From CBDUVZ01 sp965370805 (GTDB lineage Bacteria > Hydrothermota > Tepidihabitantia > Tepidihabitantales > Tepidihabitantaceae): DNA of 32,412 nucleotides. Made by a program: the position numbers and the translations under genes. The notes below the pieces were generated by a model. The model was not told where the DNA came from. It did not search any database and saw only the letters and a list, made by a program, of their open reading frames with translations. This document shows positions 15,556-23,437 of this stretch, one piece after another (position 1 is the first letter of the stretch; each line of letters starts with the position of its first letter). The DNA lies in assembly GCA_965370805.1 (NCBI GenBank), contig CBDUVZ010000018.1, forward strand, positions 1 through 32,412. Direction: 5' to 3'.

Positions 15556-16817
15556 TGAAACTGAGCACTCTAGGCGGCGGACTATTCACCGTGCTGCTGG
15601 CCGCAGTTCTACTCACCGGCTGCTCGAAGAAGGACGACCGGGTTGTCGTGAAGTTCTGGCATGCGATGGGGGACGAGTCGGGGAAGACACTGAAGGCGAT
15701 GGTGGCCGCGTTTGAGAGCACGCACAAGGATATCCGTATCGAACTGGCCGGGATGGGGAGTTACGATGCTTTGTCCCAGAAACTGATGGGCGCAGTCGCG
15801 GTCAAGAGTCCGCCGACTATCGCCCAGATGTACGAGAACTGGACAACCCAGCTTCACAACGGTGGCGTGCTTGAGTTCCTGGAGGACTACGCGCGCGGGC
15901 CGAACGGTCTGTCCGAGCAGGACCTTGCGGACATCTATCCCGCTTTGCTTGAGAATAACACCTGGGAGGGGAAGCTGTTGACCCTGCCGTTCAACAAGAG
16001 CGTGCCGGTCTATTACTACAATGTCGATATGCTCCGGGCGGCCGGGTACGACCGATTCCCGCAGACCTGGCCCGAGTTCCGCCGGATGTGCAACAAGGTG
16101 ATGAGGCGGGATGCGAAAGGGAAGCCGGAGGTGTGGGCGACCGCGGGCGGCACCGACATATGGATCTTCGGGTCGATGCTGTTCCAGCTTGGCGGCAGGT
16201 TCCTTGACCGGGAGGACGGGATTCCCGGATTCAACAGCCCGGCCGGGGTACGGGGCCTTGAGTTCCAGGTCAGCCTGGTGCACAAGGACCGGGTGCAGAA
16301 TACCGACGTTGGCCGGAATCCGGCTGAGGATTTCCTTGTCGAGGGAATCGTTTCCCTGCGGGGTAGTTCAACGTGGCGGGCCGGGATGCTCGAAGAGGAG
16401 AGCTTCCCGGTGGGAATGGCACCGGTACCAATCTGGGGCAAGCCGGCGGCTATCGTGTACGGCACCAATGTCGGTATGTTCCGGGACGCAAAGCCGGAGG
16501 AGAAGGCGGCGGCCTGGACGTTTATCAAATGGTTCCTGGCACCGGAGCAACAGACCGAGTGGTCGCTCGGTACCTGGTACGTGCCGATTCACCGCCGGTG
16601 TCTTGATGACCCGCGGATGCAGGAGCGGCTTGAAAAGACGCCCGGGTTGAAGGAGGCCTACGGTCAGATGGAACATGCGGTGTTCGAGCCGCGGGGTTTG
16701 AAGTGGCTCGGCGGACGCAAGGCGCTGGTCGAGGAGCTTGAGGCGGCGATGCTGGGACAGAAGACCGCGAAGCAGGCTCTGGAGGACGCGGCGGCCCGCT
16801 ACTCAAGAGGCAGATAG
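15555..16817 (+). CDS. Extracellular solute-binding lipoprotein, family 1 (sugar ABC type)
   Basis: This 420-aa protein begins with a signal peptide and a classic lipobox (LLTGC, Cys at residue 22). The body follows the family 1 solute-binding fold: VVKFWHAMGDESGKTLKAMV, then FESTHKDIRIELAGMGSYD, LPFNKSVPVYYYNVDMLRAA and a C-terminal AAWTFIKWFLAPEQQTEW segment. These proteins capture sugars, oligosaccharides or glycerol phosphate for an ABC importer. No permease or ATPase gene is in the window, so it is an orphan here. The ATG overlaps the stop of the nuclease gene, with GGAAAGG about 7 nt upstream, so the two are co-transcribed although their functions look unrelated. Confidence 0.88.
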   Translation: MKLSTLGGGLFTVLLAAVLLTGCSKKDDRVVVKFWHAMGDESGKTLKAMVAAFESTHKDIRIELAGMGSYDALSQKLMGAVAVKSPPTIAQMYENWTTQLHNGGVLEFLEDYARGPNGLSEQDLADIYPALLENNTWEGKLLTLPFNKSVPVYYYNVDMLRAAGYDRFPQTWPEFRRMCNKVMRRDAKGKPEVWATAGGTDIWIFGSMLFQLGGRFLDREDGIPGFNSPAGVRGLEFQVSLVHKDRVQNTDVGRNPAEDFLVEGIVSLRGSSTWRAGMLEEESFPVGMAPVPIWGKPAAIVYGTNVGMFRDAKPEEKAAAWTFIKWFLAPEQQTEWSLGTWYVPIHRRCLDDPRMQERLEKTPGLKEAYGQMEHAVFEPRGLKWLGGRKALVEELEAAMLGQKTAKQALEDAAARYSRGR

Positions 16818-16836
16818 ACGCGGGGAGAAGAAGTCG

Positions 16837-16864
16837 AGAACCAAGAGCCAACAACCAACAGCCA
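16837..16864. repeat. Heptad tandem array (AGAACCA class)
   Basis: Four contiguous 7-nt units (AGAACCA, AGAGCCA, ACAACCA, ACAGCCA) fill most of the 55-nt gap between the convergent solute-binding gene and truA. They keep C at positions 5-6 and A at position 7. No intrinsic terminator is evident here. Confidence 0.75.
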
Positions 16865-16872
16865 GAGGCTGA

Positions 16873-17592
16873 TCAGTACTGAACTGAGTCGAGCAGGAGT
16901 CCGGCAGCGGGGGCGGTGCGGTAGGGGCGGTGTTTCTTTCCGGCGAGTGCGGCCCTGATGTCGGCCAGGGTGATTCGCGCCGCGCCGTAGGCGGCTGCTG
17001 CGCCAACGATTCTCCTTACCATTTTGTACAGGAACCGGTTGCCCTGGACCGTGATGCGGATTTCGTCGTTCGCTTCGGCCAGGTCCAGGCGCATGACTGT
17101 GCAGATGCCGGAGGTGTCCCGGGTGAGACAGAACGGCTGGAAGTTTTTCCGACCGGTGAAGAGCCTGAGCGCCTTTGCTACTCGTCCGGCATCGACCGGG
17201 TAGCGTAGTTCCCAGACCCGTGCGTGGCGGAGCGGCGAGTAGCCGCGGACCATCCGGTACTCGTAGACTTTGCTCTTTGCGTTGAACCGGGCGTGGAATT
17301 CCGATCCGGTTTCTTCAGCCGATCTGACGTGGACCTGCTGCGGTAGATGGTAATTCAGGGCGCGGCGGAGTTGCTCCGGGGCGAGACTCGAATCGGTGTG
17401 GAAGTTGGCGACGTAGCCGCGGGCTGAGACTCCGGCGTCGGTGCGGCTGCAGCCGTAGATGGTGGTCTGCCGCCGGGTGATTGCCTCAAGTGCATCCTGG
17501 ATTTCGTTCTGTACGGTGCGGCGCTCGGGCTGGTACTGCCAGCCGGAGAAGGGCGCACCATCGAACTCGGCGACCAGCTTGATATTGCGCAT
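16873..17592 (-). CDS. truA: tRNA pseudouridine(38-40) synthase TruA
   Basis: This 239-aa protein has the TruA core. The N-terminal KLVAEFDGAPFSGWQYQPE is followed by GCSRTDAGVSARGYVANF with the catalytic Asp in the RTDAG motif near residue 52. FHARFNAKSKVYEYRM and GNRFLYKMVRRIVGAA complete the second half. It converts uridines 38-40 of the tRNA anticodon arm to pseudouridine. The length is at the short end of the normal range. The ATG lies 3 nt after the stop codon of the EcfT-like gene, so it is the last gene of the ileS-dksA run on this strand. Confidence 0.95.
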   Translation of the reverse strand: MRNIKLVAEFDGAPFSGWQYQPERRTVQNEIQDALEAITRRQTTIYGCSRTDAGVSARGYVANFHTDSSLAPEQLRRALNYHLPQQVHVRSAEETGSEFHARFNAKSKVYEYRMVRGYSPLRHARVWELRYPVDAGRVAKALRLFTGRKNFQPFCLTRDTSGICTVMRLDLAEANDEIRITVQGNRFLYKMVRRIVGAAAAYGAARITLADIRAALAGKKHRPYRTAPAAGLLLDSVQY

Positions 17593-17595
17593 CGA

Positions 17596-18144
17596 CTAGA
17601 CCAGGGCGGCGAATACGAGCAGCGCGGCTGCGGGAAGCAGGATGGCTGCATCTGCCGTCCGGAGACGTGTCCGCTTCGGGTCATGCGGCAGCGGCAAAAT
17701 CGTGGGCAGGACGACGTTCTTGATTCGGGCCGCAATCGCCATCGGCAGGTTGCGGAAATCTTTAATCCGGATGTCAGCGAACTGGGGCAGGATTTCGAGC
17801 GTAAGAAACAGGGTCATTGAGATACTGTGCCATCCGCCGGCACCCGCCCGGGTCGGAATTCTCAGGAATCCGGGGACGGCCCGGAACGATTCGAGCAGGT
17901 CGCGCGGCGGGCAGGTGCGGATGAGGACGACCGCCATCCAGGCGGCCCAGCCAAGACGCCAGGCGATGAGCAGGCCGAACAGAAGGCCGCTCCACGAAAA
18001 GGGACCCCAGATTCGGGGTGGAGATCCGAACAGGGCATTGGCAAGAACCAGTCCGGGCGCGAGCCAGACGAAACTCCTCATCATCCGGAAGAGACCCCAG
18101 TTCAGATTGCCCGCGAGAACCCAGAACGCGACAGCCAGCAACAA
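17596..18144 (-). CDS. Membrane protein, possibly CbiQ/EcfT-like transporter subunit; N-terminus unresolved
   Basis: At least 182 aa with about four hydrophobic segments, for example LLFGLLIAWRLGWAAWMAVV, and a basic cytoplasmic helical stretch (FADIRIKDFRNLPMAIAARI) of the sort found in energy-coupling-factor T subunits (CbiQ/EcfT). TTG 18144 is the first standard start, but the frame stays open upstream to about 18300 and codes a further fitting hydrophobic segment (RILTLLLTIPSLLLLDKPLD) without any ATG, GTG or TTG. A good ATG at 18277 lies in another frame and would need a +1 shift near 18257-18262. So the real gene probably begins near 18277 or 18249. It sits between the dksA-like gene and truA. 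No EcfA or S component is present here, so the EcfT assignment is tentative. Confidence 0.5.
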   Translation of the reverse strand: MLLAVAFWVLAGNLNWGLFRMMRSFVWLAPGLVLANALFGSPPRIWGPFSWSGLLFGLLIAWRLGWAAWMAVVLIRTCPPRDLLESFRAVPGFLRIPTRAGAGGWHSISMTLFLTLEILPQFADIRIKDFRNLPMAIAARIKNVVLPTILPLPHDPKRTRLRTADAAILLPAAALLVFAALV

Positions 18145-18289
18145 GGCTGCAGTGATGTCGAGTGGTTTGTCGAGCAGGAGGAGCGACGGAATGGTCAGGA
18201 GCAGAGTGAGTATCCGGGCGGTGCCGCTGTAGGGCGACGACTTGTTGATGGTTGGACTATTGCTTCTTGCGTGCCATCCGACGGCATCC

Positions 18290-18658
18290 TTATCCCCGCA
18301 TGCACTTCATGCACGACCGGGCGTGCGGCACGGCTTTGAGCCTGGCCTTGGGAATCGGCTTGCCGCATTTCTCACAGAGGCCGTAGGTGCCCTCGTTGAT
18401 GCGATGCAGCGCGGCGTCGATCTCACGCAGGACTCTGCATTCAAGGGACTTGAAGCGCGAAGCCATTTCCCGCTGGTAGTTTTCCGTTCCCTGGTCAGCG
18501 ACATGCGTACGGTGGGCGGCGGACCCGCCCGGTGTGGCTTTCATCGCTGACTCCATCACTTCGTCGGTCGCCTTTCCCTGCTTCAGAATCCGTTGTTTCT
18601 CTTCGATCAGGGCGTGCTCGAGTCTGAGGATCTCCTGTTTGGTGAACCGGTCCTTCAT
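18290..18658 (-). CDS. DksA/TraR-family zinc-finger transcription regulator
   Basis: This 122-aa protein has a helical N-terminal half (RLEHALIEEKQRILKQGKAT) and a C-terminal C4 zinc finger. The finger runs CEKCGKPIPKARLKAVPHAR then CMKC, that is CxxC-17-CxxC. The layout matches DksA/TraR proteins, which enter the RNA polymerase secondary channel and tune initiation, often with ppGpp. It is shorter than enterobacterial DksA (about 150 aa) and similar to YteA/TraR-like members, so I give no symbol. Its ATG overlaps the ileS stop codon (ATGA) with GGAGG upstream inside the ileS end, showing translational coupling. Confidence 0.88.
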   Translation of the reverse strand: MKDRFTKQEILRLEHALIEEKQRILKQGKATDEVMESAMKATPGGSAAHRTHVADQGTENYQREMASRFKSLECRVLREIDAALHRINEGTYGLCEKCGKPIPKARLKAVPHARSCMKCMRG

Positions 18659-21624
18659 TGTGCCTCCACTCCGGTCGGTACGCGCTTCAGTGCCAGCCGG
18701 GCCGGCTCGCGGTTGACTTTCAGGTCCCGCGTGATATCCGCATTGTCGGTTGTTTCGTTGGTCAGGGACAGGGCCAGGGTCTCCCCGGCGATGTAGTCCC
18801 GGAACGCGTCGATCGCCCGTGCCAGCCGGTCGCTGGCCTGGTAGTACAGCCGGATGCGATCGGCTACTTCGAATCCGGCTTCCTTCCGCAGGTTCTGGAT
18901 CTTGCGGACCAGCTCTCGGGCGAACCCTTCGTTTTCCAATTCCGGGGTGAGTCTTGTGTTCATGCCAATCGCGAAGTCGTCGTGTTCCGCTACCACGTAG
19001 TCGGGCGGGAAATCGGCGTCGGCTTCGGTGAACAGCAGGTCGCGGACATTGAGTTCCTGTTTGATAGTCTCGACGTGCTTGAGGAATATCGGCTGATCCT
19101 CAGTGCGAGGTGGACGGATAATGGCTGCGGACAGCGGCTGGCGGACTTTCATGTTTGACTTCTCGCGGGCCGACCGGCCAAGCGAGACCGCGGTACGGAC
19201 CAACTCGACTTCCTTTTCCAGCCCGGCGTCCATTGCCGTTTCGTCCGGCTCGGGATAGGGACAGAGGTGGACCGATTCCGGAGCTGACTTGTCGACCGAG
19301 CGGACCAGGTTCTGGTACATATCTTCGGCCAGGAACGGCACGAACGGGGCCAGCAGCTTGACCAGCGTGGCGAGACAGGTGTGGAGCGTCCGGTAGGCTG
19401 CCTGTTTGTCTTCATCAGACGCCGATTTCCAGAAGCGTCGGCGGTTGCGGCGGACGTACCAGACCGAGAGGTCGTCAATGAACCCTTCGGCGGCACGGAG
19501 TGCGGACGCGGAGTCGAAGTCGTCGAGCCTCTCCCGGGTGAGTCGGATGAGTGAATTGAGCCGAGAGAGGATCCAGCGATCCAGCAGTGTCATTCCATTG
19601 TCGAATTCCGAATGTCGAATTCCGAATGTTGAATCGTTGATTTCATCGATATTGGCATAAGTGACGAGGAAGCTGTACACGTTCCACAGGGTGAGCAGCT
19701 TCCGTTCGATTTCGTGGCCCGCGTCGAAGCCGAAAAGCAAGTTCTGAGTCGGGTTGTGTCCGAGGAAGACCCAGCGCATCACGTCGGCACCCATCTTGTC
19801 CGCCGCCTCGTCGAACCAGATGGCGTTGCCGGTAGACTTGTGCATCTCCTGTCCTTTTGCGTCCTTGACCAGCGCGTGGCCGAGCAGCGTCTTGAACGGC
19901 GTCCGCTTCTCGAGCACGGTGGACATCGTCAGGATGGCGTAGAACCAGAGACGGAACTGGCCCGGGAAGCACTCGGTGATGAAATCGAACGGGAACCAGT
20001 CCTGCCAGTAGTCGTGGTCGGTGAGGTAGTGGGTGGTCGAGAAGGGCACGATGCCGGCATCAAGCCACGGTGTGCCGACGTCCTTGATCCGGGAGGCTTC
20101 CGCGCCGCATCTGGCGCACTTGATTTTGACTTCGTCAACCCAGGGCCGGTGCGGCGTGTGACCGTCGAACCTTTCCCAGCCTTCGACCGCGCGCTCATTG
20201 AGTTCGGCGCGTGAGCCGATGACATCAAACCAGCCGCAATCGCACTGGTAGATAGGCAGTGCCAGTCCCCAGTAGCGCTTCTTGGAGATGCACCAGTCGG
20301 ACATGTTCTTGAGCCAGTCCAGTTCCCGGCTCAGACCGAACTCGGGGATCCAGCGCACCTGGCGGGCCGACTCCATGATTTCCTCGCGCAGTCCGTCCAT
20401 GCCGATGAACCACTCGTCTACCCGGCGGAACACGAGCTCCTCGCTGCAGCGCCAGCAGACCGGATAGCGGTGAGTGTAGTCCTCGACCCGGAACAGGCGG
20501 CCCTTTTCCTCGAGGTTGTCGAAGATGGATTGGGCGGCCCCGGCAGCGCTCTTGCCTGCGAGCCAGCCGAACTCCGGCCTGAATGTACCGTCTTCGTGGA
20601 GCGGGGCGATGACCGCGAGGTCGTGTTCCTTGCCGAGGGCGAAGTCTTCCTTGCCGCAGCCGGGCGCGATGTGGACGATTCCGGTTCCTTCGCCGGCGCT
20701 GATTTCGTCCCACGGGATGACGTGGTGCTCGACGTCCTCCTGCGGAGCCAGTTCGTCGAACGGGCCGCTGTAGCGCAGGCCGACCAGCCTGCTGCCGGGC
20801 AGTTTCTCGATGGTCTCGGACTTGGGGCCGAGGACGTGCAGCAGGCTCTCGGCCAGGATGTAGACCTTGCCATCCTTTTTCGCCCGGACATAGGTGAGTT
20901 CGGGATGCACGGCGGCGGCCGTGTTCGACGTCAGGGTCCAGGGCGTGGTCGTCCAGACCAGGAGGTGCTCGTCCTCGCGGTCTTTGACCGGGAAGCGCAG
21001 GAAGACCGCTTTGTGGGTCAGTTCCCGGTAGCCTTCGGTGACAATCTCCATGTCCGAGATGGCCGTACCGCAGCGGGCGCACCAGGGCAGGACGTCGGTG
21101 CCCCGATAGACGAGGCCCCGTTCGTGGCACTTCTTCAGGAAGTGCCAGATGGAGTAGTTGTTCTCTTCGGACATCGTGTAGTAGGAGTTCTTCCAGTCCA
21201 TCCACTGACCGAGCCGAATCGACTGTCCGGTCTGGATTTCTGAGTATTTCAGGACTCGTTCCTTGCACTTTCGGACGAACTCATCGATACCGAGCTTCTC
21301 GATGTCCTTTTTCGATTTGAAACCCAGTTCCTTCTCGACTTCGACTTCGACCCAGAGGCCCTGGCAGTCAAAGCCGTTCTGATACCGCTGGTCAAAGCCC
21401 TGCATCGCTTTGTAGCGCTGGAACAGGTCTTTGATGGCCCTGCCCCAGGCGTGGTGGACGCCCATCGGGTTGTTGGCGGTTATCGGCCCGTCGAGGAACT
21501 TGAACTTCGGGTTGCCCCGGTTACGTTCGGTCAGCTTGCGGAAGAAGTCGCCGTCAGCCCAGAACTTGAGAATTCGCTTCTCGATTTCGACGTGGTCCGG
21601 GCGGCGCGCGACCGGCTGGAACAT
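18655..21624 (-). CDS. ileS: Isoleucyl-tRNA synthetase, archaeal/eukaryal-like type
   Basis: This 989-aa class I synthetase charges tRNA-Ile. The N-terminal Rossmann half has PITANNPMGVHHAWGRAIKD in the place of the HIGH motif (residues about 48-67). The CP1 editing domain contains LLVWTTTPWTLTSNTAAAVH near 222. DWCISKKRYWGLALPIYQCD precedes the KMSKS region, which reads QEMHKSTGN near residue 600. The C-terminal anticodon-binding part (DRWILSRLNSLIRLT onward) ends with LRKEAGFEVADRIRLYYQAS, as in the mupirocin-insensitive IleRS2 class. A heptad repeat array lies in frame between the catalytic and anticodon domains, giving the peptide STFGIRHSEFDN near residue 665-676. The ATG lies 22 nt after the upstream lipoprotein stop with no strong Shine-Dalgarno. 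Confidence 0.93.
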   Translation of the reverse strand: MFQPVARRPDHVEIEKRILKFWADGDFFRKLTERNRGNPKFKFLDGPITANNPMGVHHAWGRAIKDLFQRYKAMQGFDQRYQNGFDCQGLWVEVEVEKELGFKSKKDIEKLGIDEFVRKCKERVLKYSEIQTGQSIRLGQWMDWKNSYYTMSEENNYSIWHFLKKCHERGLVYRGTDVLPWCARCGTAISDMEIVTEGYRELTHKAVFLRFPVKDREDEHLLVWTTTPWTLTSNTAAAVHPELTYVRAKKDGKVYILAESLLHVLGPKSETIEKLPGSRLVGLRYSGPFDELAPQEDVEHHVIPWDEISAGEGTGIVHIAPGCGKEDFALGKEHDLAVIAPLHEDGTFRPEFGWLAGKSAAGAAQSIFDNLEEKGRLFRVEDYTHRYPVCWRCSEELVFRRVDEWFIGMDGLREEIMESARQVRWIPEFGLSRELDWLKNMSDWCISKKRYWGLALPIYQCDCGWFDVIGSRAELNERAVEGWERFDGHTPHRPWVDEVKIKCARCGAEASRIKDVGTPWLDAGIVPFSTTHYLTDHDYWQDWFPFDFITECFPGQFRLWFYAILTMSTVLEKRTPFKTLLGHALVKDAKGQEMHKSTGNAIWFDEAADKMGADVMRWVFLGHNPTQNLLFGFDAGHEIERKLLTLWNVYSFLVTYANIDEINDSTFGIRHSEFDNGMTLLDRWILSRLNSLIRLTRERLDDFDSASALRAAEGFIDDLSVWYVRRNRRRFWKSASDEDKQAAYRTLHTCLATLVKLLAPFVPFLAEDMYQNLVRSVDKSAPESVHLCPYPEPDETAMDAGLEKEVELVRTAVSLGRSAREKSNMKVRQPLSAAIIRPPRTEDQPIFLKHVETIKQELNVRDLLFTEADADFPPDYVVAEHDDFAIGMNTRLTPELENEGFARELVRKIQNLRKEAGFEVADRIRLYYQASDRLARAIDAFRDYIAGETLALSLTNETTDNADITRDLKVNREPARLALKRVPTGVEAQ
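19600..19634. repeat. Five-unit heptad array inside ileS
   Basis: Plus-strand units GTCGAAT, TCCGAAT, GTCGAAT, TCCGAAT and GTTGAAT are contiguous. They are the same motif class as the intergenic arrays at 4534-4568 and 14645-14672. The reading frame of ileS continues through without a stop codon. Confidence 0.85.
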
Positions 21625-21645
21625 GATTCGTCGGACTCCGGCTTG

Positions 21646-23124
21646 CTACCTCGCCCGGCCGGAGTTCTGCGCGTCGTGCTGGAACATCGGCCATGACGAC
21701 TGTGCCGGTCCGCCGACACCGCCGACGCACCAGGCGGCAAGCCCGCTGGCGACGTAGATGCTGCCGTCGCCGCCGATTTTCGGGGCCGAGAACACGTCGT
21801 CGGCATAGCCCAGACCCAGACCGCAGGCCCAGCGCCGGGCGTTGGTGGGTTCGACGGCGTAGAGCGAGTCAACTTCGTCCTGCAGGTCCTTCTTACCGGC
21901 TGTTACCAGGATGTAGATGCAGCCATCCACGGAAACGGCCGGGGTGGAGACCACACCTTCCAGCGGCGGAACGAAGGTCCAACTGATATCGCCGTCGTCT
22001 GGATTGACTGCCAGGAGCTTCGGGCCGGCGCCGATGTAGATGGTGCCGTCCGTACCGATGACCGGTGAGGAAGGTTCGTCGCCCAGGTATTCCTGCCAGT
22101 TCTCGGACAGGTCGCTCAGGGCGATTGACGACAGCCAGCCGTCGTCGTTCACGACGTAGATGACGCCGCGGCCGATGTCAATCGCCGGGGAGGCGTTGAT
22201 TGATTGACCGCCGAGGGAGATTTCCCGCTTCTTGTCACCGGTGGTCGGGTCCAGGGCATAGAGCCATCCGTCGTCATTGGCCACGTAGACGGTGCCGTCC
22301 GTACCGATGACCGGCGAGGAAATGCCGCCGCCGGAATTGAATGCCCACAACCGGGTTCCGTCCGACTTGAGGGCTACGACCGAATCGTCCTCGGTCTGGA
22401 AGAACAGCGTTCCATCCGTGCCGATAGCCGGTGGACCGCAGACGATGCCCCCGATGAGGCGAGGACTGCCCCTGTTGGTGCCGTCGGGATTGAAGACGTA
22501 GAGTTTCTCGTCCGCGCAGGCGACGTAGATCGTTCCATCGTCGCCGATTGCGGGAGCGAGGGCGAAATCGTCCTCATCAATGGAAACCTTCTCCCACGGC
22601 CTGCCGGTCGGGGGCCTGCCAATGAATGCACCGTATCCTTCGCAGCCGATGCAGGCGGTGCCGTCCGGCCCGATTCCGAAGGTGTACAGGCTGAAGTCGG
22701 CCGAATCCGGTTCCTCGTGTTCTTCGGGGTCGGTGTAAGTGAAAGACCAGCGGACTCTACCTTCGCCCGGGGCGATACTCACGGCAAATTCGTCGGACCA
22801 GTCCGATGCCTTGCCGCTGGATGTCTTGGCCCGGGAGAGGATCTCGAACCGGCCATCCGTTTCGTAGGTGTGGGTATCGCCGTACGGCTGGCCGCCATCC
22901 ATCATCGCCGACCAGGCGGACGAGTTGCCGTCGCCCCAGTCGAATTGATAGGATACCTGGCCGCCGTCCGGGTCAGTGGTCTGGGTCGAACAGGCGTACG
23001 GAACGCCCGCCATGCCCTGGACAGGTCCCCAGGGTTCATCCGGCACGTTCGGCGGGCTGCCGCAGATTCCGAACAGGAACAGCAATGCGGCGGGCAATAT
23101 CAGGGCAAATCGCTTCAGTTTCAT
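21646..23124 (-). CDS. PQQ-like beta-propeller lipoprotein with one PKD/Ig-like domain
   Basis: This 492-aa protein starts at ATG 23124 with GGAGG 5 nt upstream; the in-frame ATG at 23136 contains that Shine-Dalgarno and is unlikely. The leader ends FLFGICGSPPNVP, so Cys is the probable lipidation site although Ile precedes it. One PKD-like domain follows (ACSTQTTDPDGGQVSYQFDW). The rest is a beta-propeller with repeated IGTDGTVYVANDDGWLYALD-like blades, ending SWPMFQHDAQNSGR. It is the shortest of three paralogues in the window and is the first gene of the ileS run, with its own promoter at 23211-23238. A surface or periplasmic binding role is likely; no catalytic motif is visible. Confidence 0.75.
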   Translation of the reverse strand: MKLKRFALILPAALLFLFGICGSPPNVPDEPWGPVQGMAGVPYACSTQTTDPDGGQVSYQFDWGDGNSSAWSAMMDGGQPYGDTHTYETDGRFEILSRAKTSSGKASDWSDEFAVSIAPGEGRVRWSFTYTDPEEHEEPDSADFSLYTFGIGPDGTACIGCEGYGAFIGRPPTGRPWEKVSIDEDDFALAPAIGDDGTIYVACADEKLYVFNPDGTNRGSPRLIGGIVCGPPAIGTDGTLFFQTEDDSVVALKSDGTRLWAFNSGGGISSPVIGTDGTVYVANDDGWLYALDPTTGDKKREISLGGQSINASPAIDIGRGVIYVVNDDGWLSSIALSDLSENWQEYLGDEPSSPVIGTDGTIYIGAGPKLLAVNPDDGDISWTFVPPLEGVVSTPAVSVDGCIYILVTAGKKDLQDEVDSLYAVEPTNARRWACGLGLGYADDVFSAPKIGGDGSIYVASGLAAWCVGGVGGPAQSSWPMFQHDAQNSGRAR

Positions 23125-23210
23125 GCTTTCCTCCATGGTTCATTCCGCTGTACCATTCATATACCGTTGGCAATCCAGCGCTTAGGCTGGTGACTTCAGG
23201 AACCGGAGTT

Positions 23211-23238
23211 AGAATAGCCTGTGAACCGAGACTGTCAA
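23211..23238 (-). promoter_or_regulatory. Sigma-A-like promoter of the lipoprotein-ileS run
   Basis: On the minus strand TTGACA (23238-23233), 16 nt and TATTCT (23216-23211). The start would be near 23204, leaving a leader of about 80 nt before ATG 23124 with its GGAGG site. Confidence 0.7.
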
Positions 23239-23248
23239 GGCAGGAGGC

Positions 23249-23337
23249 AATGTCGAATACCGAAATAGGAGTTTCAACACCAAGACACCAAGAGCGAAGG
23301 AGAAGTCAAAAGGCAAGAGCCCAAAACCAAAGTGCGG
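23249..23337. repeat. Mixed 7-nt and 8-nt tandem array
   Basis: Heptads AATGTCG, AATACCG and AAATAGG (23249-23269) are followed by two exact ACACCAAG octamers (23277-23292). Another five heptads lie at 23303-23337 (AAGTCAA, AAGGCAA, GAGCCCA, AAACCAA, AGTGCGG). Three motif classes occur together here. The gap 23125-23437 also contains the promoter at 23211-23238 and the terminator at 23381-23412, and no gene. Confidence 0.75.
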
Positions 23338-23380
23338 AAGGAAGCACTTGATGCCGATTGTCTGGAGTCTGTTTTCAGCG

Positions 23381-23412
23381 AAGAAGCGAGCCCGCCGACC
23401 GGGCGGGCTCGC
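23381..23412 (-). terminator. Rho-independent terminator downstream of the 23438-25294 gene
   Basis: An 11-bp GC stem (GCGAGCCCGCC at 23386-23396 with 23402-23412) and a 5-nt loop. On the minus strand it is followed by TTCTTCG, the same T-rich tail type as the terminator at 2651-2690. Confidence 0.8.
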
Positions 23413-23437
23413 AGTGAGTAGACTCGTTTCCGCTCTG

